A DNA stretch of 30,019 nucleotides. It comes from Spirogloea muscicola. Taxonomy: Eukaryota > Streptophyta > Zygnematophyceae > Spirogloeales > Spirogloeaceae. The stretch covers positions 31,521-61,539 of the forward strand of contig WELB01000344.1 in the NCBI GenBank assembly GCA_009602725.1, given 5' to 3'. The position numbers were made by a program, and so were the translations under genes. This document shows, in pieces, positions 10,201 to 17,890 of the stretch. The notes below the pieces were generated by a model that was not told the DNA's origin, ran no database searches, and was given only the letters and a program-made list of their open reading frames with translations. The first letter of the stretch is position 1; each line of letters starts with the position of its first letter.

Positions 10201-13200
10201 TGCGCCCGGAGCCTCAGGCCCTCCTTGCTATCGGGCACCTCAAAGACCATGTGAGGATCGTTGAAATTGAAGACGACGCAGTGCCGGCGGGGCTCCACGG
10301 CCTCGCCCTCCCACAATATATCATCGTACCACCTGTCCCGCTCCAAGTCTGAGTTCTTAAGCTTGTCATTCAGTAAAACCCTGTGAACTTTGGGGCTTAA
10401 GTTACCAACACCTGCCCCTGCAGTGTCATCCCCATCATCCTTGCTACTCCTCGGTGTGGATTCCAAGCGGAGCATTTGAGGGTGCCGGAAAAGGTTGGCA
10501 GGGTCGACTCTGACGCCTCTTCGCCTCTTCTCAAATTTCTCCACTGCAATAGGTGTGACGCCCTGGATCTTCATTGCCGGAGTCGCTGAGCTGGTTGACA
10601 GCTGCATCCGGTCCTCACCAGCCATTCTCTGCTGCCATGACCTGTCCTGTGCACCTGTAAGGCCGTGTCCTTCCTCCAAGTCACTTTCTGAAGCAAAGTA
10701 CTCCTTGACCCTTGCTGCAGGCTCTCTGCGAAGATCTAGGGCAAGCCCTTCGACCTCGCGCACTGGCGTGCCCCAAGCTATGTGAGCTTCCCACTCCTCC
10801 TGGCAAATTGCATGTTCTTACATTCTTCAGTACATCACTTGAGAATAAAAGCAGGTGTTGTGACATACACGCAAGTATTACCGCAAACAGATGATTATGG
10901 TGCTCCTGTGGAGCTCTTGGCATGCCCGACCTAGAGCCCGACCATGTGCAGTTCCTACCAGTTGGACAGCATCATAGCGTGTGGAAGGTATGTCTGCGAG
11001 TCTCAACAGAGACACCGCATGAGGCTCCTCCAGCAGAGGCTTGTCTGGCAGGCTTTCTACAGTTCGGTAGCCCCGGTGTCTCCACGCCTTCCTCGTTGCT
11101 TCCTGCTTGGCTTGTCCCGGGCTTACCCTGCCAACTGCCACAAATCCACGGGTGCTTGCTTGATCGCCTGCCTCCTGAACGTGGTGTTCTCGACTACTGA
11201 TATCGCTAGGATCGAGGGTATCATCAGGTAAGCTCGTTCTCATCCAGCCAGTGCGTCCTTTAGGCAACTGCGAGCCCTCCTCATCATCGTCCTCGGTCCC
11301 TTCATCATCACCTTCATCCGTTAGCGAGACCTGCGACGAAGGCCCCTGACTGTCTTCCTCTGCATCCGCTGCTGTTGGTAGTGACGACTCTGCTGCTCGC
11401 CGAAGCATGTCTTCATCGTCTTCTCCTTCATAGTGAGGGCTGTCAGCCCCGCTCCTCTCTGACAAGAAGGAGCGGTGAACTTAATGTCAGAAAGTCGACT
11501 TATCCAGAATCATCTCCACATTACTGCAGCGAGCACCACGCGAATGCTAACAAGCAGGGGAATCAATACCTGCCTGCCGATACCTCCGAGGCCGCAGCCG
11601 CCGGTTCCTGGCAGCCCAGTAAGGACCTGACACGCCAAACAGCTCCGTGAATTGCACAATCTCCTTGCCACCCTCCTGGTAAAGGACCGGCAGCTTGGAG
11701 TGCCGCTCCTGCCGCGCCTCCTCCCCGTCCGCCTCCTCGCCCTCCTCGCCCTCCTCACTCTCCTGATCCAATGGCATCACTACCTCAGGCAACGTTCCCG
11801 GACCCGCCTGAGCATCAGTTGGCTCGCCCGGTGTCCCAGTCTCTTCTTTGACATCAGCGTCGAGCCTCGCAAGTAGGCCATCAGTCCCCAGTTCCCGGTG
11901 CTCTGAGCCAGCCGCAACAGCGCCTGCCTCGACCTCATCAGGCAACCGTCGGTGTTTCTCAGCCACGGGCAGGTTGTTTGTGACCTCACGCTGCTCGTTA
12001 TCGCCGTCCAGCACCTCAACTGGTGATTCCTCAGCAGTACCATCTGAGGCCTTCACCTCCTTTTCAGATGCAGCTGCTGGACATCTGTCCTCCCCGTCAT
12101 AGTCGTCCTCATCATAGTCGTCCTCCGAGTCGGCCCTGCTGAGCTGGCTCGCTGGGAGGGGGGCAATGGCGAATGATGCCTGACCAGTGTCTGCCACTGC
12201 ATCGAACGTGCTGTCATCCTCGGCTGCTTCATCGATGTCCTCAAAGTCCTCGGTGCTGTCAATCTTGTTCTCCAGCTCTGCAGGACAGCACAAGGAAAAC
12301 TGCCTCCTCAATAGCCTTGTTGACAGGATGACTGCTTCTTCCATGCCTCATGAACAAGGTGCTCCTGATTCTGCTGACAACTCAAATAGAAGTGGCGTCA
12401 TCCAGCCGGCCTATGCTACTGTGGGTCTGTGCGTGCTCTACCTGTGGTGTCGGTCTCCGGACCTGCGGACTTCGCTTTAGAGGACGTCAGCTGCATGTGA
12501 CCATGCATAGAGAAAATGAGTGCATTCTGAAAAGGAGATGGCGGCCAGCCTTCCACCAATGACTTGGCCAGAAGCAGCAGTACAATCTGTTCATCGGAAC
12601 ACGAATGAAGCTAACGCCCCAGCGTGGCAGCAGCATCATATGCTTGCTATGCCACCAAAAGCCTGACAGAGCACTTAATTGATTTCAGCTGGGCAAAGCT
12701 GAGCGTCCCCGCGCTGCGCAGCTGACCGCGTGGCTTAAACTGGCAAGACTCACCTCCATGTCCACCAGGGAAGGCCCCAGCTGGCTCGCCAGCGCCGACA
12801 GCTGCCCCCGTGCATCCTGGAGCGAGCAGAAGAGCGGCGGCAGTGTCAACAACAGAGGCTCGTCGGCCGGCTAGCAGCCACGCCTTTCGGAAGCAGCGCC
12901 GTGGAGCAGGCTCAGAAACGGCACGATGCGGCAAGGCTGGGCGAGGCTGCACCTCGTCAAGGTACTCAGCGTCTAGGCCGCCGTCGCTGTCGACGTTGCC
13001 GAACATGAAGCCGAGCATGGCGACCGCTCCACCGCCGCGGCCGCCGCGGCCGTCCTCCTCGCCGCCGTCCTCCTCCTCCTCTTCCTCCTCATCCTCCCCG
13101 CCGTCGCCGCCCTCTGCATCCTCGTCCTCCTCTGCCCCGCGGAACGGCGCCCGGCCGCCTGCCATGCCGGCGCCCGCCGCTGGCCTGCCTCTCGGGCTCA

Positions 13201-13318
13201 CCTCGGCCGGACAGAGCTCGGCCGTGGCCGAGCCCGCGCCATGGCGCCGCGGGGGCGAGACCCGGCGCAGGTTCGCAGGGGGTGCCGGAGTGCATGCCCC
13301 TTGGTAGCGAGAAGACAT
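3323..13318 (-). CDS. TAF1: Transcription initiation factor TFIID subunit 1 (TAF1), complete, 20 exons
   Basis: TAF1 is the scaffold subunit of TFIID, the nuclear complex that binds core promoters and places TBP. I traced these exons (low-high): 12953-13318, 12754-12816, 11570-12275, 10959-11458, 9979-10799, 9613-9818, 9203-9440, 8656-8998, 8262-8474, 7951-8043, 7462-7668, 7140-7346, 6673-6879, 6132-6384, about 5894-5967, about 5588-5725, 4386-5483, 4057-4212, 3691-3832, 3323-3438. All junction phases agree and give 2,048 residues, close to plant TAF1. Domains in order are a TBP-binding N-terminus, acidic region, conserved central TAF1 core with an embedded ubiquitin-like domain, zinc knuckle, Lys/Arg-rich linker and one bromodomain. 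The metazoan second bromodomain and acidic tail are absent, as in plants. The start may be 13318 or the in-frame ATG at 13165. The two exons near 5.6-6.0 kb have the least certain ends. Confidence 0.95.
4386..5483 (-). other. TAF1: TAF1 zinc-knuckle exon and basic linker (exon 17)
   Basis: This is the largest exon, 1,098 bp. It carries the diagnostic TAF1 zinc knuckle CGACGEVGHMRTNKMC (a CCHC arrangement) at about 5110-5160, which helps bind promoter DNA. A Lys/Arg/Glu-rich linker (KEERRRKKDKKRKRREG) that would serve as a nuclear localisation region follows. The exon joins the bromodomain exon in phase 0 through a GTAGGC donor at 4385. The opposite strand is also open for over 1 kb here, which is a composition shadow. 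Confidence 0.92.
5588..6384 (-). other. TAF1: TAF1 exons 14-16, acidic helix and KKVTRLKRI segment
   Basis: Exon 6132-6384 reads LENLLEAEEG and EDEEAEAAELRRMLME, a conserved acidic helix found after the core in plant TAF1. A small exon at about 5894-5967 (DEDADEADNKKAKAVKG) fits it in phase 1. Exon 5588-5725 reads KKVTRLKRIIRTKRADGTI, matching the conserved block before the zinc knuckle. The donor of the small exon and the acceptor of the last one are the weakest splice calls in the gene. Confidence 0.8.
6673..8998 (-). other. TAF1: TAF1 conserved core, winged-helix part (exons 8-13)
   Basis: Six exons encode the deeply conserved TAF1 core that contacts TAF7 and promoter DNA. Recognisable blocks are YCEERPFLLSNAGM and NMFRAPTFQH with CIHVVGQQ (8656-8998), VRADEVTKCFPQ with IRKRLKHCADLQ (8262-8474, the winged-helix signature), GFRIPTEEELRRLVTPEQ (7951-8043), ALQLAAASTIERELQLTAW (7462-7668), GAGDPTGRGLGFSFLR with VTGTDADLRRLSMEAAKE (7140-7346), and YGVPEEEISKLTRWHRI with SRFARGQRMS (6673-6879). 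All donors are GT and all phases agree. Confidence 0.95.
9203..9818 (-). other. TAF1: TAF1 ubiquitin-like domain exons (6-7)
   Basis: Exon 9613-9818 starts with the conserved NFHRP motif and then begins a ubiquitin-like fold (GRITVFVKTLGG). Exon 9203-9440 completes the fold (LCGKELEEGKPLAEQQVRPN) and returns to core sequence (KISELSLRDGHAVLME). A ubiquitin-like domain at this place is characteristic of plant and green-algal TAF1 and absent from animal and yeast TAF1, so it is the best taxonomic marker in the window. The domain is split by a phase-1 intron. Confidence 0.92.
9979..12275 (-). other. TAF1: TAF1 acidic N-terminal half and start of the core (exons 3-5)
   Basis: Exon 11570-12275 is Asp/Glu-rich and ends with the conserved LPVLYQEGG and FTELFG motif. 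Exon 10959-11458 is acidic and Ser-rich. Exon 9979-10799 begins EEWEAHIAWGTP, matching the plant WE-x2-I-xWG block. It ends with FNFNDPHMVFE, WNISNDRHYV and HSLPALKLQTMKPRLT, which are core TAF1 blocks. Phases are 0/1, 1/0 and 0/2 across the three exons. Confidence 0.9.
12754..13318 (-). other. TAF1: TAF1 N-terminal TBP-binding exons (1-2)
   Basis: Exon 12953-13318 contains an acidic run and then LGFMFGNVDSDGGLDAEYLD, the plant-type TAF1 N-terminal motif that occupies the DNA-binding face of TBP. The 63-bp exon 12754-12816 continues it (DARGQLSALASQLGPSLVD), joined in phase 0 through a GTGCAG donor. Because the motif comes about 100 residues after the first ATG, translation could also begin at 13165 (MAGGRAPFRG). 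Confidence 0.88.
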
Positions 13319-13352
13319 CAGAACCGCCCTAGGCGCACCCTAGAATCGCCCC

Positions 13353-13366
13353 ACGTCAGCTGACGT
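13353..13366. promoter_or_regulatory. 14-bp palindrome with two TGACG half-sites in the TAF1 promoter
   Basis: The sequence ACGTCAGCTGACGT is a perfect palindrome 35-48 bp upstream of the first TAF1 ATG. It holds two opposed TGACG bZIP half-sites around a CAGCTG E-box core. A further TGACG lies at 13376-13380. A regulatory role is inferred from position and motif only. Confidence 0.4.
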
Positions 13367-13427
13367 TTCGACTGCTGACGCTTACGACCTAGCTCGACGC
13401 CCCCGGCAGCCTATATTGCTTGTAGCT

Positions 13428-13757
13428 TCCCACTTCCAGGACCCTAGCCTCTCTGATTTGCGGCTGCTTAGCAGGGGTTACTGAGTAATTTGTAGCTGCT
13501 TTCTTTCTTTGTGTGCTTTGGTTTCTTAGCGCTTCCTCTGGCTTCCTCTGGCCCCCTTCTCGTTCTTTGTTCATTCTTTTTTGGGCTGGCTTGTCCAGCC
13601 CCTATCCTCAATGGGCGAGCCCTTTCTTGTAGCTGCTTGGTTTCTGTGTGCTTGTTTTTCTTAGCGCTTCCCCTGGCCCCCTTCTCGTCCTTTGTTGCTT
13701 CTTTTTTGGGCTGGCTGATCCAGCCCACTATTCTCAATGGGCGAGCACTTTCTTCTA
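13428..13757 (+). mobile_element. Two tandem 3'-end fragments with type-1 tails
   Basis: The first fragment begins at the last codons of the retrotransposon frame (SLSDLRLLSRGY stop at about 13482). It continues through the 3' UTR to a type-1 hairpin tail at 13581-13629. The second (about 13630-13757) holds only 3' UTR and tail. They lie head to tail, which suggests repeated insertion at or next to an existing tail. A tandem GCTTCCTCTG duplication lies at about 13535-13555. Confidence 0.75.
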
Positions 13758-13762
13758 TATTG

Positions 13763-14003
13763 CACCTTCGTGCCGGCAGAGCCCTCGCTGCTGCCTCTGG
13801 CTCTGGCCAGGGGACCCACTTCCAGAAGCCTAGCATCTCTAATCTGCGGCTGCTTAGCAGGGGTTACTGAGTGATTCGTAGCTGCTTTGTTTCTTTGTGT
13901 GCTTGTTTTTCTTAGCGCTTCCCCTGGCCCCCTTCTCGTACGGCGTTCATTCTTTTTGGGCTGGCTTTTCCAGCCCCTATCCTCAATGGGCGAGCACTTT
14001 CTA
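13763..14003 (+). mobile_element. 3'-end fragment with type-1 tail
   Basis: The coding part reads RAGRALAAASGSGQ to LRLLSRGY and stops at about 13871. The 3' UTR follows and ends with a type-1 hairpin (GGGCTGG CTTTT CCAGCCC) and the stretch ATGGGCGAGCACTTTCT. With the next element it forms an inverted repeat. Confidence 0.75.
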
Positions 14004-14025
14004 CTTCTTTTTGTTGAGCTATAGA

Positions 14026-14175
14026 AGAAAGTGCTCGCCCATTGAGGATAGGGGCTGGGAAAGCCAGCCCAAAAAAGAATGAAGAGACATAGCTCTTCTA
14101 GGAGGGCGAGGGCTGTAAAAAGAAGTGGTGCTCGCCCATAGAGGATAGGGGCTGGGAACGGCTGTGAAAAGCCAG
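14026..14175 (-). mobile_element. Solo type-1 tails in reverse orientation
   Basis: A tail at 14026-14079 is the reverse complement of the one at 13951-14003, giving arms of nearly 50 bp around a 25-bp spacer. A second, diverged tail lies at about 14126-14175. No coding sequence is attached to either. Confidence 0.65.
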
Positions 14176-14364
14176 CCCACCAACGAATGACCAAGGTCCA
14201 GCAGAGATGGCGCGGTGTGCGCATAAAGTGAAGGGAGCCCAAGCCGAAGCCATACCATGTACATACATTGTACATGCAAAGGGCAAAGGGAGTGCAAAAG
14301 TGCGGGCTACACAAGTTGGTGTTGGTTCCCTTCGGAGGGGCTAAGAGGGCTGAGGATATCGAGA

Positions 14365-14830
14365 ATGGCGCGCCCTTGGAGAAGATAGGCTGGCCAAGCC
14401 AGCCCAAAAAGAATGGACAATATTTGAAGCCAAGAAAGGTACCGAAAGAAAAAACTACACAAGACACGACAAGATGCATATCAGTACCCGCGAGTGAGCA
14501 ACATCAAGTCTGAGTAACTCGCTGTAGGAAAGAAAAAATTGCTCGCCCATTGAGGATAGGGGCTCGAAAAGCCAGCCCAAAAGGAAGCACGCCGGCGAGA
14601 CCCTGAGGCAGCAGCCATAGCGCGGCCAGCACGCGTGTGGACTGGTAGGGCCAATGAGAAAGTGCGCTGGAGAGAGACGGAGAGCCGCATACGAAAGACC
14701 TGAGCAAGCGAGGCGGCAAAAAGAAAGAGCGGCCAAATTGACTGGTGGCTGGGAAAGGCCAGGCCGAAGGAGGGGGATGGCGCGCGGGGCGCATGAAATG
14801 AAATGGAGGCCAATTCAGGCCGACACATTG
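14365..14830 (-). mobile_element. Truncated copy with two internal tail insertions
   Basis: On the minus strand an open frame (14481-14828) reads SLAQVFRMRLSVSLQR, then RAGRAMAAASGS, then SYSDLMLLTRGY and a stop. A type-2 tail lies just before SLAQV (about 14728-14770). A type-1 tail is embedded before SYSDL (14531-14581) and is translated as WAGFSSPYPQWASNF without closing the frame. The 3' UTR runs to a diverged tail at 14365-14412. Its UTR is most like that of the copy at 25346-25660, so both belong to one subfamily. Confidence 0.75.
14526..14586 (-). mobile_element. 51-bp solo type-1 tail with 5-bp direct repeats
   Basis: The insert at 14531-14581 is flanked by AGGAA at 14526-14530 and 14582-14586 (TTCCT on the element strand). 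It interrupts the C-terminal coding region of a sibling copy between RRRAS and PTASYSD. I infer a target-site duplication from an extremely truncated insertion. Confidence 0.55.
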
Positions 14831-14879
14831 TTCAGGCAGAGTCTAGGGCAAATTAAACAGGGCTACATAATACGGGAAC

Positions 14880-15295
14880 CGAAACCAAGGTGCCTACGGT
14901 GACATCAGTACCCACGGGTGAGCACAAACAAATCCGACAAGCTAACTTGGGGAAGACATCAGCCAGGGAACGCTCAGTAACCTCTAGTCGGGAGACGCAA
15001 GTCTGAGTAGCTAGCCGGCGGAAAGCCGTCGCCCTGACGGAAGCCGGAGGCCGCCGCCAAAGCTCAGCCTGCGCGCAAGTGAACCGCGAAGGCAAGGGAC
15101 CGCTGCATCGAGATGGCCTAACGCATTCGGAAGACTTGAGCGAGGGACCCGGCGACATTGAAGCCGGGCTGCTCGCCCTGCTGCCCGAGGCGGCGGGCCA
15201 CTGCACGCCGCGCAAGGCGGTGAAGCAAGTCGAGCCATTTTGTGCCAAAGGCTCCGTGCACGTCGACTGCCAGTGGAACAAACTCGTCCATGGGG
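14880..15295 (-). pseudogene. Two joined minus-strand retrotransposon 3' fragments
   Basis: From about 15295 to 15118 the minus strand reads AVDVHGAFGTKWLDLLHRLA and FNVAGSLAQVFRMR. After a frameshift it continues to YSDLRLPTRGY and a stop near 14980. Its 3' UTR (GCGTTCCCTGGCTGATGTCTT) breaks off at about 14957, where the end of a different subfamily begins (LSDLFVLTRGY stop, about 14900-14955). The second end nearly matches 21097-21157. Confidence 0.7.
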
Positions 15296-15299
15296 AGCC

Positions 15300-15632
15300 G
15301 GCCCACTTTCCCGCAGCCGGGTCGCTGGCGCAAGTGTATCGTATGCGCCTGGTCGTCTCGCTGCAGAGGTCTATAGCCGGGGCGCTGCACCTTCGTGCCG
15401 GCAGAGCCCTCGCTGCTGCCTCTGGCTCTGGCCAGGGGACCCACTTCCAGGAGCCTAGCATCTCTGATCTGCGGCTGCTTAGCAGGGGTTACTGAGTGAT
15501 TCGTAGCTGCTTTGTTGCTTTGTGTGCTTGTTTTTCTTAGCGCTTCCCCTGGCCCCCTTCTCGTACTCTGTTCTTTCTTTTCTGGGCTGGCTTTTCCAGC
15601 CTCTATTCTCAATAGGCGAGCACTTTCTTCGT
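15300..15632 (+). mobile_element. Truncated copy with type-1 tail
   Basis: The plus strand reads AAGSLAQVYRMRLVVSLQR, RAGRALAAASGSGQ and ISDLRLLSRGY, with TGA at about 15493. The 3' UTR ends in a type-1 tail at 15573-15632. It forms one arm of an inverted repeat with the copy at 15669-16118. The 5' boundary joins the neighbouring minus-strand copy directly. Confidence 0.75.
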
Positions 15633-15668
15633 CTCCCACCGGGTGGTCCGAGTATTTTCGTTCCTTGA

Positions 15669-16118
15669 AAAGAATGTGCTCGCCCAGTGAGGATAGGGGC
15701 TGGAAAAGCCAGCCCAAGAAAGAATGAACAGAGTACGAGAAGGGGGCCAGAGGAAACAAGAAGCGCGGCCAGATTGACTGGTGGCTGGGAAAGGCCAGCC
15801 CAAAGCAATGGACAAGGAGAGGAAGCGCTAAGAAAAACAAGCACACAAAGCAACAAAGCAGCTACGAATCACTCAGTAACCCCTGCTAAGCAGCCGCAGA
15901 TCAGAGATGCTAGGCTCCTGGAAGTGGGTCCCCTGGCCAGAGCCAGAAGCAGCAGCCAGGGCTCTGCCAGCACGGTTCCTTTGCGCCCGCCGCTTGGCAG
16001 ACTGCGTAGCCTGCCTCCTCCGACAAGCGTTTGGCGTTGCTGGAAACAAAGCAGGCAGTCCTGACAACGTCGGCGATGAGCCCAGGCCCCCCCGCCGAAC
16101 GCGCTGGCGACAAGAAGG
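15669..16118 (-). pseudogene. Internally deleted minus-strand copy with a nested type-2 tail
   Basis: The minus strand carries the endonuclease core (IADVVRTACF, KRLSEEAGYAV, AAGAKE) from 16118 to about 15977. It then jumps directly to RAGRALAAASGSGQ and LRLLSRGY, ending near 15880, so the segment between KERKY and RAGRAL is missing. The 3' UTR contains an inserted type-2 tail (15756-15817) and ends in a type-1 tail (15669-15725). Confidence 0.75.
15749..15824 (-). mobile_element. 62-bp solo type-2 tail with 7-bp target-site duplication
   Basis: The insert 15756-15817 is flanked by AGAGGAA at 15749-15755 and 15818-15824. The interrupted site is the 3' UTR of a sibling copy. The uninterrupted form (GCGCTTCCTCTGGC on the element strand) is present near 13537, so both the insertion and the duplication can be read against an empty site. 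Confidence 0.8.
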
Positions 16119-16262
16119 AAGGAAAGTGCTCGCCCCTTGAGAATAGGGGCTGGAAAAGCCAGCCCAAAATAGAACCAACAAAGGACGAGAAGGGGGCCAG
16201 GGGAAGCGCAAAGGAAAACAAGCACACAAAGAAACAAAGCAGCTACGGATCACTCAGTAACA
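16119..16262 (-). mobile_element. 3' UTR fragment with type-1 tail
   Basis: The minus strand begins at the stop-codon region (GTTACTGAGTGATCC), continues through the 3' UTR and ends in a type-1 tail at 16119-16172. It abuts the endonuclease part of the copy at 15669-16118. The flanks CTTCTCGT and CTTCTTGT on the minus strand may be a diverged target-site duplication. Confidence 0.6.
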
Positions 16263-16346
16263 ACGAGAAGGGCTTACTTTCCCTTTTTCCCCTTTGGGAG
16301 AGCCACTATCTTTCGGCCCTTTGGCTTCCTCACCACACCAGCCGCG

Positions 16347-17576
16347 ATGCTCCAGGCTAGCCTGCCTGTCAGTCGCGGCGGTCTGGGCTGCCGCCTAGTC
16401 GCCCGCGACTGCGAGGCCGCCTACCTGGGCAGCTGGGCCCAGGTCGCCGCACGCATCAGCCGGCGGTTCCAAGCTCACGGCATCCGCACCATGGAGCGGG
16501 TGGTAGCTGAAGTGGAGAGCGGCTCGTTGCCCTTCCAGGCGGCTCTCCGCGCTGCCCGCGACGCGCTCCTGGCGGCCCACCCCGACATGTCGAAGCAGGT
16601 CGTCCCGTTCATCCAGCTTGCGCACACCCCCGACCTGCGGGCCCAGGCCCGCTACACTGCGCTTGTGGACAAAGCGGCCTACGACCAGGTGGTGGAGCTC
16701 CTTCCGCCGCACGACATCCGAGGGCGCGCCCGACTCCTCTCAGCCTCCTCCCCCGGGGCGGCGGCGTGGGTATCCGCGCTCCCCATCTACGCGGCTCTCA
16801 CGATGCCCGACACAGTCTACAGGACGGCGGTCCACCGGCTTCTGGGCCTCCACCCCCCCTGCCTCATTGGAGTCAGGCAATGCGAGTGCGGTGCCCGCCA
16901 TGCCGACCCTGCGGAGCTGGCGGCCCACATGCTCCGTTGTGCCCACGGCAACGAGAGGACCGGATCCCATGACCTTCTTAGGGACGGCATGCAGGGTGTC
17001 TTCATCGAGGCAGGCTACAAGGTGGCCGTGGAGCACACCTCGATAATGCCCCTCGTGCGCGGCGCTGATGGTCAACTCCACACTCGACGCGCAGACCTAG
17101 TCGCCATCCCGCCCGGCGGCGGTCCGCATATCATCGCGGATGTGGTGACCGCCGACTGTGTCGACTCTGCCAACCCCTCCAAGTCGGCGACGACCGCTGG
17201 GCATGCGGTCGCTTTGGCGGCCCGGGGCAAGGAGCGGAAGTATGCCGATGACCCCCCAGGTGATGAGTTCGCGGCGCTTGCCATAGACGTCCACGGGGCT
17301 TATGGCAGCGGCTGGCTGGATCTCCTCCAGCGGCTTGCCCGGCAGGCCATGGAGCGGCGGCCGGGTCCGCCAGGGGGGCTGCCCGGCTTCAACGCGGCCG
17401 GCTCCCTGGCCCAGGTTATCCGGATGCGGCTCTCCGTGTCCCTTCAACGCTCCCTCGCTCATGCCGTCCACTCGCGCGCGGGCCGTGCTCTTGTTGCTGC
17501 TTCCGGGTCTCGTCCGGCTGCATCGTTTCCAGCTTCGAGCTACTCTGACCTGATGTTGCTCACCCGCGGGTTTTGA
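16347..17576 (+). CDS. Solo zinc-finger/RLE endonuclease ORF, C-terminal part of a retrotransposon protein
   Basis: This is the longest open copy, 409 residues without frameshift. It opens with LPVSRGGLGCR, the block that follows the reverse transcriptase in many non-LTR elements. A finger CxCGARHADPAELAAHMLRC with a trailing RTGSHD lies at about residues 173-205. The restriction-enzyme-like core follows: RRADLVAI and HIIADVVTADC (about 245-270), then KERKYADD (about 292-299). The C-terminal domain has AIDVHGAYGSGWLDLL, GSLAQVIRMRLSVSLQR, RAGRALVAASGS and SYSDLMLLTRGF. Such proteins nick DNA for target-primed reverse transcription. The reverse transcriptase itself is missing, so this is a 5'-truncated insertion. 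The ATG at 16347 may be fortuitous. Confidence 0.75.
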   Translation: MLQASLPVSRGGLGCRLVARDCEAAYLGSWAQVAARISRRFQAHGIRTMERVVAEVESGSLPFQAALRAARDALLAAHPDMSKQVVPFIQLAHTPDLRAQARYTALVDKAAYDQVVELLPPHDIRGRARLLSASSPGAAAWVSALPIYAALTMPDTVYRTAVHRLLGLHPPCLIGVRQCECGARHADPAELAAHMLRCAHGNERTGSHDLLRDGMQGVFIEAGYKVAVEHTSIMPLVRGADGQLHTRRADLVAIPPGGGPHIIADVVTADCVDSANPSKSATTAGHAVALAARGKERKYADDPPGDEFAALAIDVHGAYGSGWLDLLQRLARQAMERRPGPPGGLPGFNAAGSLAQVIRMRLSVSLQRSLAHAVHSRAGRALVAASGSRPAASFPASSYSDLMLLTRGF

Positions 17577-17760
17577 ACTTCGTGTGGTTCCGTCATGTCT
17601 AGTTGTCTCGATGCCTAGCTAGTGTGTTTCCCTTCTTTTGGATTTTGTCCATTCTTTTTTGGCTGGCTTCTGCCAGCCCCTCTCTTCTATGGGCGAGCTC
17701 ATCTTCTTTGGGCTGGCCGTTCCCAGCCAACAGTCAATCTGGCCGCGCTTTCTTATTTGG
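17577..17760 (+). mobile_element. 3' UTR of the longest copy, with adjacent type-1 and type-2 tails
   Basis: After the stop the UTR runs to a diverged type-1 tail (about 17645-17705). A type-2 tail (about 17706-17755, CAGTCAATCTGGCCGCGC) follows immediately. The pair is either the natural double-hairpin end of this subfamily or a tail inserted into a tail. Confidence 0.6.
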
Positions 17761-17779
17761 ACCTTGGTCGTTCTTTCTG

Positions 17780-17890
17780 GACTCAAACACCTGCGCTAAC
17801 GAGGCAGCGGCGTTGAAGTCGGCCTGCTCGCTATACCGGCGTGACACAGCACATCGCGCGCAAGCCGGGCCAACAGGTCTTGACACTTAG
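17780..17890 (-). pseudogene. Short minus-strand retrotransposon remnant
   Basis: The minus strand reads QDLLARLARDV, and after a frame change ADFNAAASLAQVF. This matches the C-terminal domain of the copies at 19430-20338 and 18607-19237. Between here and 18170 only degenerate tail-like sequence (about 17940-17990, with GGACAAGGTCC) is visible. Confidence 0.5.

Noticed and set aside
11547-12344. Separate acidic-protein gene
   Set aside because: The acidic frame is exon 3 of TAF1. It joins in phase to exons carrying TAF1 signatures on both sides.
13951-14079. CRISPR-like array of short palindromic repeats
   Set aside because: The hairpins are 3' tails of retroelements in mixed orientation with irregular spacing. 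There are no uniform spacers and the DNA is nuclear and intron-rich.
13661-14479. Minus-strand open frame of 272 codons as a host gene
   Set aside because: It is a concatenation of retroelement tails and UTR translated in both senses (WAGF, SPYPQWAS, RGWKSQPKK), not a conserved protein.
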